A DNA stretch of 64,000 nt from Coenobita brevimanus (GCA_032717465.1 CM064681.1:8996332-9060331), one strand, 5' to 3'; shown: positions 42,481 to 53,047, numbered from the stretch's first letter. Notes: a model not told the origin generated them from the sequence alone. Translations and numbers: made by a program.

Positions 42481-43560
42481 CGATTGCAAAGGAGATGCAA
42501 TTGGTATTTCTTAAATATAGGTGTTGATTGGCGTCCGTGGTCAAGGGGCACCGGGACCAAGAGACGCCCACGGCTTTATGGCCAGACCCAGAAAAAAAAA
42601 GCAAATATCGAAAACAATAATTTCCGCGAATTTATTTCAAGTTTATTGCGACTCTGCGGGCGGCAATAATTTAGACATAATACCGGAGTGCATGTGGCGA
42701 TGCGTGTCCCACCGTGAAATACCAGCTACTGAGGGGCGTCTTCCAGCACTTGTATCCTCCACGACTTAGGTAACTTTCTAGCAACTCTTCTTTAGCGATA
42801 TATCTTCCATGGTACACCTTGCAACTCTCCTGTATAATGTAGTTTTAATATCGAAATACACTGCATAACTGGAACAGAACATAGCGTCCGTGTGCAGAAA
42901 ATATACAGGTAAAGAAGAGGTGTAACGTACCCTTCTCAGCTGACAAGAATAGGGAGGTAAGTTGCACAGGAGACCACAGCACCATTTTCTTAGGGATTTA
43001 TGATGCATATTACTACCTGACGTTCTCCGTTTATGTTATACCATTATTTTAAGAACGACATGGCTTTCCTCAGTAACGTATACGAGAGGAAAAATGTGTA
43101 ATAATGATGATTAAATACCCACGAATACTGCTATGCCACCAAAAATGCAGACCTCAGGAAAGAAGCCCACACTCTTTGAAGGGGGAAAAAAGACCCCCAT
43201 CCTTTTTTACGAGTGTTTGAAGTACGTGACGAAGAAAGTGCTTGGTTTTTCTACATCGCAGCTGAATGCACTCTATAACATAGGATACAGCAAATTATAA
43301 GTCAAATTTAGTTACCATAGTCATCCAATAAATGACCCCCTCCCCCCCAAAAAAAAAGAGGCCTTGTTTTCATCCCAATTTAAGTTTTACCCTTTCATTC
43401 CAATGCCTTTTTGTTTTTTACTATATTAATATTGTGTTATCTCCAGGCGATTAAATTCAGCTTAGGGGGGACTTTCCAAGCTTCAAGGGGTATGAGAGAG
43501 CCTTCATCTACCCTGTAATACGAAAGGCCTAAGTTAAATAAAAGTAACAATAATACCTAT
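42481..43560. other. Mixed DNA with hairpin-family left arm
   Basis: A family left arm lies at 43441-43472 (ATCTCCAGGCGATTAAATTC then AGCTTAGGGGGGACTTTCC), followed by CAAGGGGTATGAGAGAGCC. No gene recognised. The 76-residue minus-strand frame at 42778-43008 largely coincides with the MITE-C-like copy. Confidence 0.45.
42780..42928. mobile_element. MITE-C-like foldback, diverged
   Basis: AGCAACTCTTCTTTAGCGATA (left) and GTAAAGAAGAGGTGTAACG (right) are imperfect inverted repeats. The left arm resembles that of the copy at 50439 (CATCTCTTCCTTAGCGATTT). Confidence 0.4.
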
Positions 43561-44740
43561 GTCACATGAATGCGGGCGTTAAGAACATGGGCGTTGAGAA
43601 AAAGGGAATTAAGAATAAGGGCGTTGAGAATACGGGGGTCACACCTGCACTCGGCCCAGCCACACGGGGTGACGACTGCATCTTATTCCTTTGTCCCGGA
43701 GGTGTGTGAAGGAGGGAGGGAGGGGAAAAAAATGATGGTCTCCCTCCCCGGCGCTGACATGAGAGTAGAGGGAACGAAAACTGCGGGCTCGTCGTACCTC
43801 GGGCAGGCGGGATGGAGGGTGGCAATTGTCTTTGCTTGGTCGGTGATCAGACGATGTAGCCTGGCGTCGTTAGTCCGCACCACTTTTCTCTGGCCTTCGT
43901 CTCGTTTTTATTTCACATCCGGACTTTCAGGGCGCTGTTCTGGCATTACTCCTACCAGCGGTCCCCGGAAACTTAAACTATTATCACCTACGCTGTGTTC
44001 TCTGTGTCGTGTCTGTGTCAGGATAAGTTTCTTGGGTGAGAGGAGTGGCAAGGGTGGATGTTGAAGGCGTAATGTTGGTGAAGCGAGGCAGGCGGTGAGC
44101 GATGTGGGTCGGTGCGGGGCTGTTGTGAGACACACAGCCTGATGATCAAGTGGCGCAGTTCTGAACTCAAACGTTTTGTATCCCCAGGCCAGTGGGTCGA
44201 GATGCTGCGTCCCATTCCTCCCGATCACGACTTCGGAAAAACTCGTCCTGGATATCAGCCACGATTTTCGGCATCAGTTTCCGCATTTATCCCTCGGAAT
44301 TTCACGCAAGACACTGCAAAGGTGGTCTAGTCTCGGTGTCTGGCCCCTCGGAGCCCCGCGGGAGGGCCCTGGTGTGTGACGAGGCGCTAATTACGGAGCG
44401 ACACACGGCAGTTTCGCACGCAGGCCGAGTAATGCCTAAAACAGGGATTCTGGACACAACCATTATATTACGCCGTGTCTTGTCTCCTTATCAATTTCAT
44501 GAGGTAGATGGCAGTCTTTTATGCCCGACTTAATATCACCTAATTATACACGAGGGCCGGGACAAGCCTTACGATGTCGTACCTCAATCGCACCGGGGGT
44601 AATAATAGCTCGGATCGTCTTATTTGCATACAATATAGAAGGACACGCGGGGTTGTGCCACGCCGACGCCGCTGTGCTACGTCCACTCGTGATCGATTCT
44701 AGAGGTAATGCTAACGTGTTGATGAGTTACTTGGCTGGCA
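43561..44740. other. CpG-rich unique region, no gene assigned
   Basis: The least AT-rich and least simple-sequence kilobase of the window, with frequent CG dinucleotides and several overlapping frames of 65-164 residues on both strands. None has a recognisable domain. One segment has an acceptor-like TTGTATCCCCAG at 44175-44187 followed by an open frame to 44379. An ATTTGCAT octamer lies near 44622. Candidate host exon or regulatory element. Confidence 0.35.
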
Positions 44741-45490
44741 GGGTGAGGAGAGTGCAGGGGACGGAGGAAGGGAGGTAGGGGTGTCAGTGAAGGAAAAGAG
44801 GTAGGGGTTTGACAGGAGGAAGAGAAGGTGGGAGAGAGGTAGGGGTTAATATGAAGGAGGGAGGAAGGGAAGATGGGAGGAAGGGTGGGAATTTGATAGG
44901 AGGGATGAAAGAAGGGAAGGAGAGAGGTAAGGAGTCTGATAAGAGGGAGGGAGGTAGGGGTTTAATGGGAGGGACGAAAGGAGGTTGGTGTGTGAGTGAA
45001 GGAAAGGAGGGAGGAGGGTAAGAAGTGGACAGAAGGGAGGGAGGGAAGTAGGTAGGTGTGAGAATGAAGGAAAGGAGGAAGAGTGGGAGGTTGGAGTTTG
45101 ACTGGAGAAAAAGAGGGGTTTGACTGGAAGGAGGGAAGGAGGGGTTTGACTGGAAGGAGGGAAGGAGGGGTTTGCCTGGAAGGAGGGAAGGAGGGGTTTG
45201 CCTGGAAGGAGGGAAGGGAGGGTTTAATTGGAAGAAGGGAGGGAGGGGTTTGATTGAAGGAAAGGAGGAGTTTGGAGGGAGGGAGGGGTTTGATAGAAAG
45301 GAGAAAAGGATTTGGATGTAGGGAGAGGGTGGGATCTGATGAAAGGGAGGGGAGAAAGAGTTTCAAGGGGGGTAGAGGTTTGGTAGAAGGCAGGGAGAGA
45401 GGGATGAGTTCCAGGGAGAGAGGGACGTAGGGGTTTGATGGAAGGGAGGGAGGGACAGAGAGAGGTAGGGATGGAAGAAGAGAGGTAGGT
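44741..45490. repeat. Purine-rich tract, GGGAGGxAGGGGTTTGA type
   Basis: A degenerate unit of GGAGGGAGGTAGGGGTTTGA repeats through the tract. Its tightest portion is the 27-30-bp minisatellite at 45105-45260. Confidence 0.85.
45105..45310. repeat. 27-30-bp G-rich minisatellite
   Basis: Units of GAGGGGTTTGACTGGAAGGA plus GGGAAG lie near 45114, 45146, 45171 and 45196 and continue more loosely to 45310. Regular G3-G4 runs give G-quadruplex potential. Confidence 0.8.
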
Positions 45491-46280
45491 AATTACTTAT
45501 TGCAGTCCTTTTTTCTTGGTTCCACTTATATGCTTCTCTCTCTCTCTCTCTCATTTATATTATCAAACCATCACTCCTTGTCCCATTTCCTCCAACCACA
45601 TACGATCTCTCCATCCTTTCAATCCCGACTATCCCTCACACAGCATAATATACATATTTTTACAAACTGTAAGAGCAATTTCCTTCACTTTGACTATTTT
45701 CTCCATTCCGTCAGATCATTTTACTATCCTTATACAAAGATTTAACTCCTATCCACCATCCCATCATCCTAAACTCTCCTTATCCTATTATTATCGGTCC
45801 CTTTTACCTATTTCTAAGCAATTTTCTTCGTTAACCTAATCCTATATCCCCATTTCTTCCAGTCAATATCCAATAACAATTTACTACAGTCTTCCATCTA
45901 TAACTTTTCTTCCCCTTCCTTCATGTCATTATTGTTTCTACCTATTTTCCAATAAATTTTTCCTTGATTTTGACCTCAATTTCCCAAATTTTTCATCTTT
46001 CCAACCTGTATTTAAGCACTTCATCATACATCTATACCTCTATCTTTATACCGTATATTATCTACCTATATCTATATCATATCTCTTTCTATACATTAAA
46101 TATATACATACAGTATGTACATATATATATCTATATATCAAACTCCATTTCATCTTCAGTTACCTTCCTCCTCTCTCGCCAGTTTGCTTCACATATCTTC
46201 AAACCAATTTATCCTTGACTCTGACCCTACTTTCCCTTTCCATCCAACCATCTAGTACTCCTATCTATGTACCTTTCAAC
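45491..46280. other. CT- and AT-rich DNA, no gene
   Basis: Short (CT)n at 45536-45552 and (TA)n-like patches at 46100-46140. Frames are Ser/Tyr/Ile/Leu-rich and unconvincing. Confidence 0.5.
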
Positions 46281-46530
46281 TCCTACCCCCCAGCCCTCTA
46301 TCCCAGCCTATCCCTCTCCTCCTAGCATCAGGCAACGGCGGATTGTCTCTTAAGGTGTTAGGAAAAGAGGGCATTATCTCAAACACTGGGTCCTTCATAG
46401 ATTCTGCCACGTACCTTGTTAATATTGGCACTGTGCTTTGACTGCAACATACGGCTGCGATAGGCCATTTACGGGGCTCCAGCAGACGGCCAGAGCTTGA
46501 GGTGAGATTGCATCGGGAAAAAGGCAACAA
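46276..46530 (-). CDS. Uncharacterised ORF, 84 residues
   Basis: I do not recognise it. The stretch is balanced in composition between two pyrimidine-biased regions. The frame reads basic and hydrophobic blocks (GRLLEPRKWPIAAVCC; VFEIMPSFPNTLRDN). A donor-like ACAAGGTACGT (minus strand) occurs about midway, so part of it could be an exon. Chance ORF is equally plausible. Confidence 0.12.
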   Translation of the reverse strand: MLPFSRCNLTSSSGRLLEPRKWPIAAVCCSQSTVPILTRYVAESMKDPVFEIMPSFPNTLRDNPPLPDARRRGIGWDRGLGGRS

Positions 46531-46559
46531 CGTACAGGTTAACGAGAGATCAACATCGG

Positions 46560-47190
46560 AATATGCGTCTGACTAAGGTGACTCCCCCTTACCACTCCCT
46601 CTCACTTTCTTCTTTCCTCTCTTCTTCCACCTCCCTCTTTAACTCCTCTTCTTCCTTCTCGCCTTTCATCCTCCTCCTTTTTCACCTTCCTTCCCTCTCC
46701 CCCTTCATTCTCCTCCGTTCTAAGGTTGCATTCCTCATTTTCTTCCGTTCCATCTCTCTCCTCTTCTTCTCTCTACCTCTTCATCTTCCTCCCTTCTCAT
46801 CCTCATTTTCTTATTGTCTTTCTTTTCACCTCTCCGTCAGTCACCCCCTTCATCTTCCTCCCTTCTCACCCTCCTTTCCTCATTCTCTTCCGTACCACCT
46901 CTCCCCTCTCCTCCACCCTTCCCATCTCCCTCACTTCCCTTCATTCCATCTCCTCCTCACTTCCCTCCCTTCTCTTTTTCCCATCGTTTCCTTTCCTTCC
47001 TTTTTGTCCACATTTCCTCACCCTCATCTACCCTCACCTCTCTCTTCTTTAACTCCTCACTTTCTTCCCACCTTTCTTCTGTCCACTCTATTTTCCTCGT
47101 CACCTTCCTCCCTTCCTGCCATCCCCCTCCCTATCTTCTTTCCCCCTCACCCTCCTGCCTCCTCCCCCTCCTCTTCCCTTTGCACGGGTT
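46560..47190. repeat. Pyrimidine-rich tract
   Basis: C/T-rich with TTCATCTTCCTCCCTTCTCA words repeated near 46779 and 46849. The 209-residue plus-strand frame is Ser/Leu/Pro/Phe only. Confidence 0.85.
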
Positions 47191-47629
47191 AGGTAGGGTA
47201 TCGGGTCGGGTGTGGTTTGGAGTTGTTTATTATATTCGACCAATATCGGGATCACCACCGCAAGCGTACAACCAGACACTCTATTCTTTTTTTTTCCTTT
47301 TTCCCATTGTATTTCCACGTTATCCCTTAGTGCAGGAAAGAACATATATTTAAGTACTCCTTCTATGGAACTTCTCTTTCAGTTACATTCCTTTATCACT
47401 TTACCCTTTCTCAGATCTGACCAACATAACACTTTGACACCACTCCTACTCACATCATTAAACTCAGACACTGGACCTTTATGTGTCTTATTCTGGGCAT
47501 AGATCTGACAGTCCTTTTTCCCAAGTCCAGCAGTCCCCTCAGGTGCCACAAGCCTTCATGTGCCACCACTTCAGCGCCAGTACCCACCGTCCATATCTAA
47601 TACACGCTAGGGCTGTCTTCTTATGAACT
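47191..47629. other. Mixed DNA, nothing recognised
   Basis: No supportable gene. Frames here continue from the pyrimidine tract or are short. Confidence 0.45.
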
Positions 47630-47800
47630 GGAGTAATGGTGTTAGTTGTGGCGATTTTATGACATGTTATGGGTCTTGTAGAAGGGAAGGAAATGCAATA
47701 ACGAAATCCTATGATCAGACTTATCCCTGCCCCGGCATGAAATCGAACAAACGTCCTTTCAGACAAATTACTCTCTAACCACCTACCCTGAACCTCTCCT
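47630..47800 (-). mobile_element. tRNA-derived SINE, copy 1
   Basis: On the minus strand a box-A-like TGGTTAGAGAG (47781 down to 47771) is followed 32 bp later by a box-B-like TGTTCGATTTC (47749-47739) and then CCGGGGC. This fits an internal RNA polymerase III promoter of tRNA type. The sequence beyond (toward 47630) is a non-tRNA body. Too diverged for a functional tRNA. Confidence 0.55.
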
Positions 47801-48352
47801 AGTTAAACAATATATGTACCGTACTGTTCCAAGTCAGTACCAGTTCAGTTACTCGTCATTCAAGCTCGGTACCATCCTAGTTCAGTATCGGTTTGAGTGG
47901 CATTCCAACTTAATAAAATTCTTGACCGAGTGCCCTCTGAAATTGGACTCGCCTATGTGTATCTTAAGCCTGTAACTATCGTGAGTGGTCATGTAGGGGA
48001 AACAACGGGGCTTAGGAAAAACTGATTGTCCGCCATAACCCCTTCAATCCGTCCTCATATTCTCTCTCAATTGTTGCTTCCATCAGCCGACATTATTCAG
48101 TTTCATTTCTTTTTTTTTCAAAGGATTTACACACAGTCCTTATCTGTATCCCTCTTGCAGTCAATGGCAGTAAATTTCTTCTTCCTCTTCTCCTTCTCTT
48201 CTTTCTTTTAATTTCTTTTCATTATTCTTTTTCCCTTTTTTTTCTTCTTCTTCAACGAATCTAAAATCTCACTCTGTGCTCTACATCTTCCATATATTGA
48301 CTTAACCCTTTCAGCTACTGGTCGTAATTTTCATTTAGATCTTGTTGCAGCC

Positions 48353-48355
<3 letters not shown>
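47801..48355. other. Mixed DNA with pyrimidine patch
   Basis: A C/T-rich patch lies at 48090-48255. CAGCCGACATTATTCAGTTTC (48082) resembles a hairpin-family left arm. No gene. Confidence 0.45.

Positions 48356-48401
<46 letters not shown>
48356..48401. repeat. (CT)n microsatellite at SINE tail
   Basis: Pure CT run. On the minus strand it directly continues the tail of the SINE (GATAGATTGAGAGAG). Confidence 0.95.
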
Positions 48402-48404
<3 letters not shown>

Positions 48405-48735
48405 CTATCTTCCAGTCCTTTATTTTCCCACCAGGAACGTAAAGGGGTTCAAGGCGAGCTATTAAGTTCAGATATTCAGGGTGATTCTGACCAGTCGCTC
48501 GCCCCACCGCGGCACTAAGTGAGCAATAAACCCGAACACCACTCGGATGCAAACCTTTATGGCTATACATGATTGGGGCGCCGTAACCCACTAGACTACT
48601 GGTGTTCATCTGATTATATGATTACCACACAAAGCTGAGAGTGGTTTCCTGGGCGTGTCACTCACTGCAGAGTCACCAGAAGTTAGCACTGCATCAAGCG
48701 AGTGGATATTGGCACCACCACCAACGTTTCTTTTA
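48402..48735 (-). mobile_element. Composite tRNA-derived SINE, copy 2
   Basis: On the minus strand box A TAGTCTAGTGGGTTA (48598-48584) and box B GGTTTGCATCC (48555-48545) are 43 bp apart, the classic tRNA spacing. A body follows, running to AAGATAGATTGAGAG at the tail. The 48610-48720 part, 5' of the tRNA-like head, is shared with 11200-11320. The repeat unit therefore includes sequence upstream of the head or consists of two fused elements. A 69-residue frame within it is not a gene. Confidence 0.7.
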
Positions 48736-48997
48736 CTTAACAATAACAGTTTGGAGACAGCAAAACGTAAATGAGTAAATAATTGGTAAATAAATTATTA
48801 GAAAGATATATTAATGAAGATTTTGTTAAGCTGAAGGAGTTAATTTCTGCATCAAGCTGAATGCACAATCAGGCGACTCCTCCAACCTCAAGGCACCTTT
48901 TCCTGCCGCCTGACTGACCACAATTAGGAGAGGCGTGGAGAAAAAGTGGATGCATGAGAGTTACTTGGTGTGGGTCCTGGGGCTGCACGCACGTAGG

Positions 48998-49000
<3 letters not shown>
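48736..49000. other. Short unique stretch
   Basis: About 265 bp without recognised features. Confidence 0.45.
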
Positions 49001-49075
<75 letters not shown>

Positions 49076-49083
49076 ACACACAC
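49001..49083. repeat. (CA)n microsatellite, 83 bp
   Basis: CA run with one T at 49071. Flanked by a CACGCACGTAGGCTG head and CA-rich imperfect tail to about 49125. Confidence 0.95.
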
Positions 49084-49461
49084 TAACCTCCACACACGTC
49101 CACACAACCCCTCCACGCACACACAGCCCCAATCTTCGAGTTACGGGGTTCGCGTTTGGCGGTGAGAATGACCCCGTTTGTTTCGATGATGTCCTGTATT
49201 TACCCCTATTCCTTTAACCTCAAGATACTTTACTGATCTTCCAAGAGACTGTCGAAATGAAGGAGTAAGACACTATTTTCTTCAATAACTTCTTCCATTC
49301 TTACCATCCCCATACGATTTCTTGAAGCTCGGGAGAATTGTCGAATGGAGAGGCTTAGAGTCATACACATAAACCTGAAGGAGGAAAGTAGGAGGCAGAC
49401 CCATAATTTTGATGTCGATTTTTAAAGTAAGTAAATGATGATGGAACGTGTCTAGCCTTCC
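49084..49461. other. Non-coding DNA with degraded hairpin arms
   Basis: CCATACGATTTCTTGAAGCTCGGGAGAATTGTCGAATGGAGAGG (read in two halves, 49309-49352) preserves the left-arm layout. AGATACTTTACTGATCTTCC with GTCGAAATGAAGGAG (49223-49266) is a second unit upstream. Confidence 0.5.
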
Positions 49462-49463
49462 TA

Positions 49464-49705
49464 TAGTCGCGGCGCATGACTCTGAGGTTGTCATTTTCGT
49501 GCCCTGGCAACCTACCATTCAGAAGTGCATCCGATTTCGTATCATATTATACACGAATCATATTATTATGCACGAATATATTATACACGAACATATTATA
49601 CGCGAATCATTTGCGTCTCATATTATACACGAAATCAGACGCACGATTGAATGATAGGTTGCCAGGGCACGATAATAACAACCTCAGAGTCGCGCGCCGC
49701 CACTG
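49464..49705. mobile_element. MITE-B, foldback element with TA target
   Basis: The 242-bp element is nearly all inverted repeat. The left arm includes GACTCTGAGGTTGTCATT, GTGCCCTGGCAACCTACCATTC and CGATTTCGTATCATATTA. The right arm is its reverse complement over roughly 85 bp with about a dozen differences. Ends are TAGTCGCGGCGC and the complement of CAGTGGCGGCGC. TA dinucleotides flank both sides (49462-49463, 49706-49707), as for Tc1/mariner-type MITEs. The loop contains three ATATTATxCACGA-type repeats. Non-coding. Confidence 0.85.
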
Positions 49706-50056
49706 TAGATGGCTGCTAACTGCGTTCTTTAATAAGGGATGCAGGCTAACTATACCTAAAACCCACACGCGTTCTAAAAATGACCTTCAGTGATTAGAGG
49801 TTTGCATTCCACTTTGCGATGTAAGACCTCCAGATGGACCTTTCAGAAACTCTTCCCTACTACTATGTTATAATGTTGTTATCTGTGTATGTGTATTTCT
49901 GCGTATATTTTAGCTAACCCTGGTTTACTTTTACGCTTGTTGTACGGCGGCAATGACCTATGTTGCTACGTTGCCACACTCTTTTTACTGTAATCAATCA
50001 ATCCGTACCACTGACCATTCCTCAACTCAAAATAATTGCTTGGTGATGAAGAAAAT
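49706..50056. other. Unique DNA, no gene seen
   Basis: About 350 bp with no recognised repeat or coding frame. Confidence 0.5.
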
Positions 50057-50273
50057 TTACCTTACTGTTTTAAGCTTGGTCTAAAAATGCCATCTCTCCA
50101 TCTGGAAAGCTAGTTGTAAAAATAGAATAATAAGAGAATACGATGCTAGGCCCAACGTAATGCCATGGAAAGGATGTGGGGCTGCTGTATTGTCATTTTC
50201 TGCTACTGCGCTACGTGAAATAAGCTGCAAAAGGACGAAAAGCTAGGCCAAGTTAGAGAAAAAGGAGTATATA
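50057..50273 (+). mobile_element. MITE-A copy, forward, near full length
   Basis: TTACCTTACTGTTTTAAGC then TTGGTCTAAAAATGCCATC, ATACGATGCTAGGCCC, GCCATGGAAAGGATGTGG, CTACTGCGCTACGTGAAATAA, GCTGCAAAAGGACGAAAAGC and TAGGCCAAGTTAGAG with AAAAAGGAGTATA. All blocks are in family order, with the left inverted repeat more diverged. Confidence 0.85.
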
Positions 50274-50438
50274 TACAGTATATTATCATCGTGCTGAAGA
50301 GGGTTAAGTACTTCAATACTAGCACGTTTCTTTCGCTTTATTCTCGCTGCTGACACGATTTTTGCTCAGATTAGGAAAACAGCCAAGTATTTAAGGGAAT
50401 AATGAAACCCACGGCTTGTATTGTCGCTGGTTATGAAA

Positions 50439-50609
50439 GCTCCGTAACATCTCTTCCTTAGCGATTTATTTTTGGATATGCCAGGCTAATATCATTTTGT
50501 ACGTTATTTATGCAAACTATGGTGATAATAGAAGAATTTAAGTAACACTGACGAGGAGGGTAATGTGTAACAAGCAACATAAATCGCTTTAGAAGAGGTG
50601 TTAGGGAGC
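50439..50609. mobile_element. MITE-C, foldback element
   Basis: Left arm GCTCCGTAACATCTCTTCC then TTAGCGATTTAT (50439-50469), and right arm ATAAATCGCTTTAGAAGAGG then TGTTAGGGAGC (50578-50609). These are reverse complements at about 26 of 31 positions, enclosing a 110-bp AT-rich loop. It carries no gene. The 116-residue minus-strand frame across it is incidental. Confidence 0.65.
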
Positions 50610-50719
50610 TCCTTAACCTACGAGAATAAGGCTCTATGTCTAATCCCTTCAGTCCAAAGCGTCGTTTCAACTCATTAACTTCCTGACTCCAAGTACGTAA
50701 TATCTTTGTTATTTCCATT

Positions 50720-50951
50720 TTTCTTGCTATTCCTAGACGATTGTATTCAGTACAGAGGAGAAGTCTGGAGGCGGAGGGGTTAACGAAGCCTCTATTTAAC
50801 CCCTCCAAGTCTAAAAGTCTTTATCTAAGGTGAGTAAAATAGTCTGGAGATGGAAATATTAAAATAGAGAATGTGGTATTGGATTAAAGACGATTCCTCC
50901 AGGTCTAAAAGTCTTATCTATGGTGAGTAGAATCGTCTGGAGATGGCAAGC
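50720..50951. repeat. Hairpin family: full copy plus extra right arm
   Basis: Left arm TTCTTGCTATTCCTAGACGAT (50720), GGAGGGGTTAACG box, complementary TTTAACCCCTCC, and right arm GAGTAAAATAGTCTGGAGATGG (50832-50853). A second right half follows at 50894-50951 (CTCCAGGTCTAAAAGTCTTA then GAGTAGAATCGTCTGGAGATGG), so the right half is tandemly duplicated with a spacing of about 97 bp. Confidence 0.8.
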
Positions 50952-52118
50952 TTAAAAGAAAGTGTTCTCGGATTGAAGAGTAATCAAATCGCCGAAAGAT
51001 AGACAGAGGGAACGACAATAAGAGCTGATCGTGGTGAAAGGGTAATGCAATGCGAGGAAATGAATGCCGACGGTGGACTGATGAATGGCAATGAGTTATT
51101 TCCGATTTCCTGGACGGGCTGGGAAAGTGTGATGAAGGGGGAGAGGTTGGGTTCTATATTCACAGTCTTTCTTGAACTTAAATTGTACATAAAAAGTGCC
51201 CGTCTTTCCAGTTCCGTCTTAAGAAAATTTACAACTGGAGAAATACAACAAAACCCCAATCTTTACCAGTGCGTGTTTCAGATGGTTCGATTTTTTCCCT
51301 ATGTATTCGTCACACTTTGGGAAGATAGTTGTTTCTCTCACTGTACATATATCCTCAGTCAAAGAGGTGCAAGACACATGACAAAAGACAATTAAACGAT
51401 TATTAAGACTGAAAAAAATATATATATAAATGCGAACTAGAGAAGGTAAATGGTGCCTTTATCGGTCCCTTCATTACAAGGATTATTTCTGGGGTTAAAT
51501 AAATGCATCTTGAGCGAGGACGAATGAACGATAATAATGACGTCCTGGGGGTGATGCGGTCGCGTTATGAACACTTACGGAGACGGGGAAGTGCGGTGAA
51601 GGAGGCCGTCGTCTTCGCAACGTCTCTTCCAGTCTCTCTCCTCACTGTTCTCTTCTCTTCTCCTCTGTCCCGCCTCTCTTCTTGATATTTCCGTGTTTAA
51701 CCCAGCCTTTATTTTCTCTCCTATCAATTTAGACATTTGGTGTTATGACATGGATGGTATTTAGTAACCTTTCCATCCTCCATACTGACACGATGACAGA
51801 AATCCTTACTTATTCATTGCTACTTTCAGGCGATTTTATTCACGCCAGAAAAGACCTCTCGAATTAAAGGGATTAGGGAAGGCAATATCTATCTCAAGTA
51901 TAAAAAAGAAAAAAAAGAAAAAGAAAAAAGAAATCACTACCAACAATAAAATGGTCTACAAGTCTACAAGTAACTAGAAAAAATATAGGAAGATAATCTC
52001 GGATACCATGATGTTCTAACTTCATTCTCGTTACCGACAGACAAACTTCTTTCTAACTAGACGATTTACGAACTACAAGGGTCAAAAAATCGCATCACCT
52101 TTGGAGACATAAGTGCGA

Positions 52119-52120
<2 letters not shown>
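50952..52120. other. Mixed DNA, no recognised gene
   Basis: The 116-residue plus-strand frame at 51045-51395 has ordinary composition but no recognisable motif, so it is left unassigned. Hairpin-family left arms occur at 51826-51845 (TTTCAGGCGATTTTATTC) and weakly at 52055. Confidence 0.4.

Positions 52121-52121
<1 letters not shown>

Positions 52122-52163
<42 letters not shown>
52122..52163. repeat. (CT)n microsatellite
   Basis: Pure CT run of 42 bp. Confidence 0.95.
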
Positions 52164-52189
52164 GCGGGGTGAAAACTGAGTACGCCTAA

Positions 52190-52930
52190 GGGGCCGTCCC
52201 TCTGAGGCGACTGGAGACGGATGGGCGACGGAATGACTGAGGGAGAAGGAGGGGTGAAGGAAAGAAGGGAGGGGAAGAGAGGGAAAGGGGATGAGAGACG
52301 GAGGGAGGGAGAAGGGGAAATGAGCAGAGGGAGAGGGGGGAGAAGGAGAAAGGGGATGAGGGAGAGAGAGGGAGGAATGGGAGGAAGGAAAGAGGACGGG
52401 GGCAAGGAAGAGGGGGAAGGGGAAGTCGTGAGAGAGAGAGAGAAGAACAATGGACCACAAGGGAAAGCAAATAACAGCAGACTTAATGTTCCAAGGCTGT
52501 TTGTTAGAAAATACTATGACTCTGATATCACATTCTTTGAGGTGACGATAAGGAGAGGAAAGCAGGAAGGCTCCCCCCCTCTCTATCAAACCCTCCTGCC
52601 GAGAAAGGAGGGGTTAGGGATAAGGGGAGGCTGAAAGGAGAAGAGGGAGAGTGGGAGGCGAAGAGATGAAAGGGGGAGACGGGATGTTGGATGAGAGGAA
52701 GTATGTAGAGGGGGAAGGAGTGACAGGAAGAGAATAGCACAGGAGAGGGAAGAGGAGAGGGTAGAAAGGGTGAGTGGGGAAAGGGAGAGGTGGAGGGGGA
52801 GGAGGAGGATTAATAAAGGGGAAGGGGAGACGGGAAGGTGAAGGAAGAGGAGGAGGAGGAGGTGGAGGAGGACAGAGGTAGGAGGGAACACATGAAGAGA
52901 GGCAAGGTAATGTACAGAACACGTAAGACT
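52190..52930. repeat. Purine-rich tract
   Basis: GGGAGAAGGGGAxxxG words. The tract is interrupted at 52470-52560 by about 90 bp of mixed sequence, then continues. Frames are artefacts. Confidence 0.8.
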
Positions 52931-53047
52931 AAGGCAAAACAGGCTATCAGTAGTATGGAATAACGATGTGCTTGTCATTCTCTGTGCGTGTGCCTGAACA
53001 TGTGTGCTTGTGTAACCATCTTATTTCTGGCGGGACCGTGAGCGCGC

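Noticed and set aside
47739..47795. Functional tRNA gene
   Set aside because: Box A and B are present, but no acceptor stem or anticodon arm pairs. It is better explained as a SINE head.
48400..48609. 69-residue minus-strand ORF
   Set aside because: Lies entirely inside the tRNA-derived SINE.
51045..51395. 116-residue plus-strand ORF as a gene
   Set aside because: Ordinary composition but no recognisable domain, no splice context, and expected by chance in this much AT-rich DNA.
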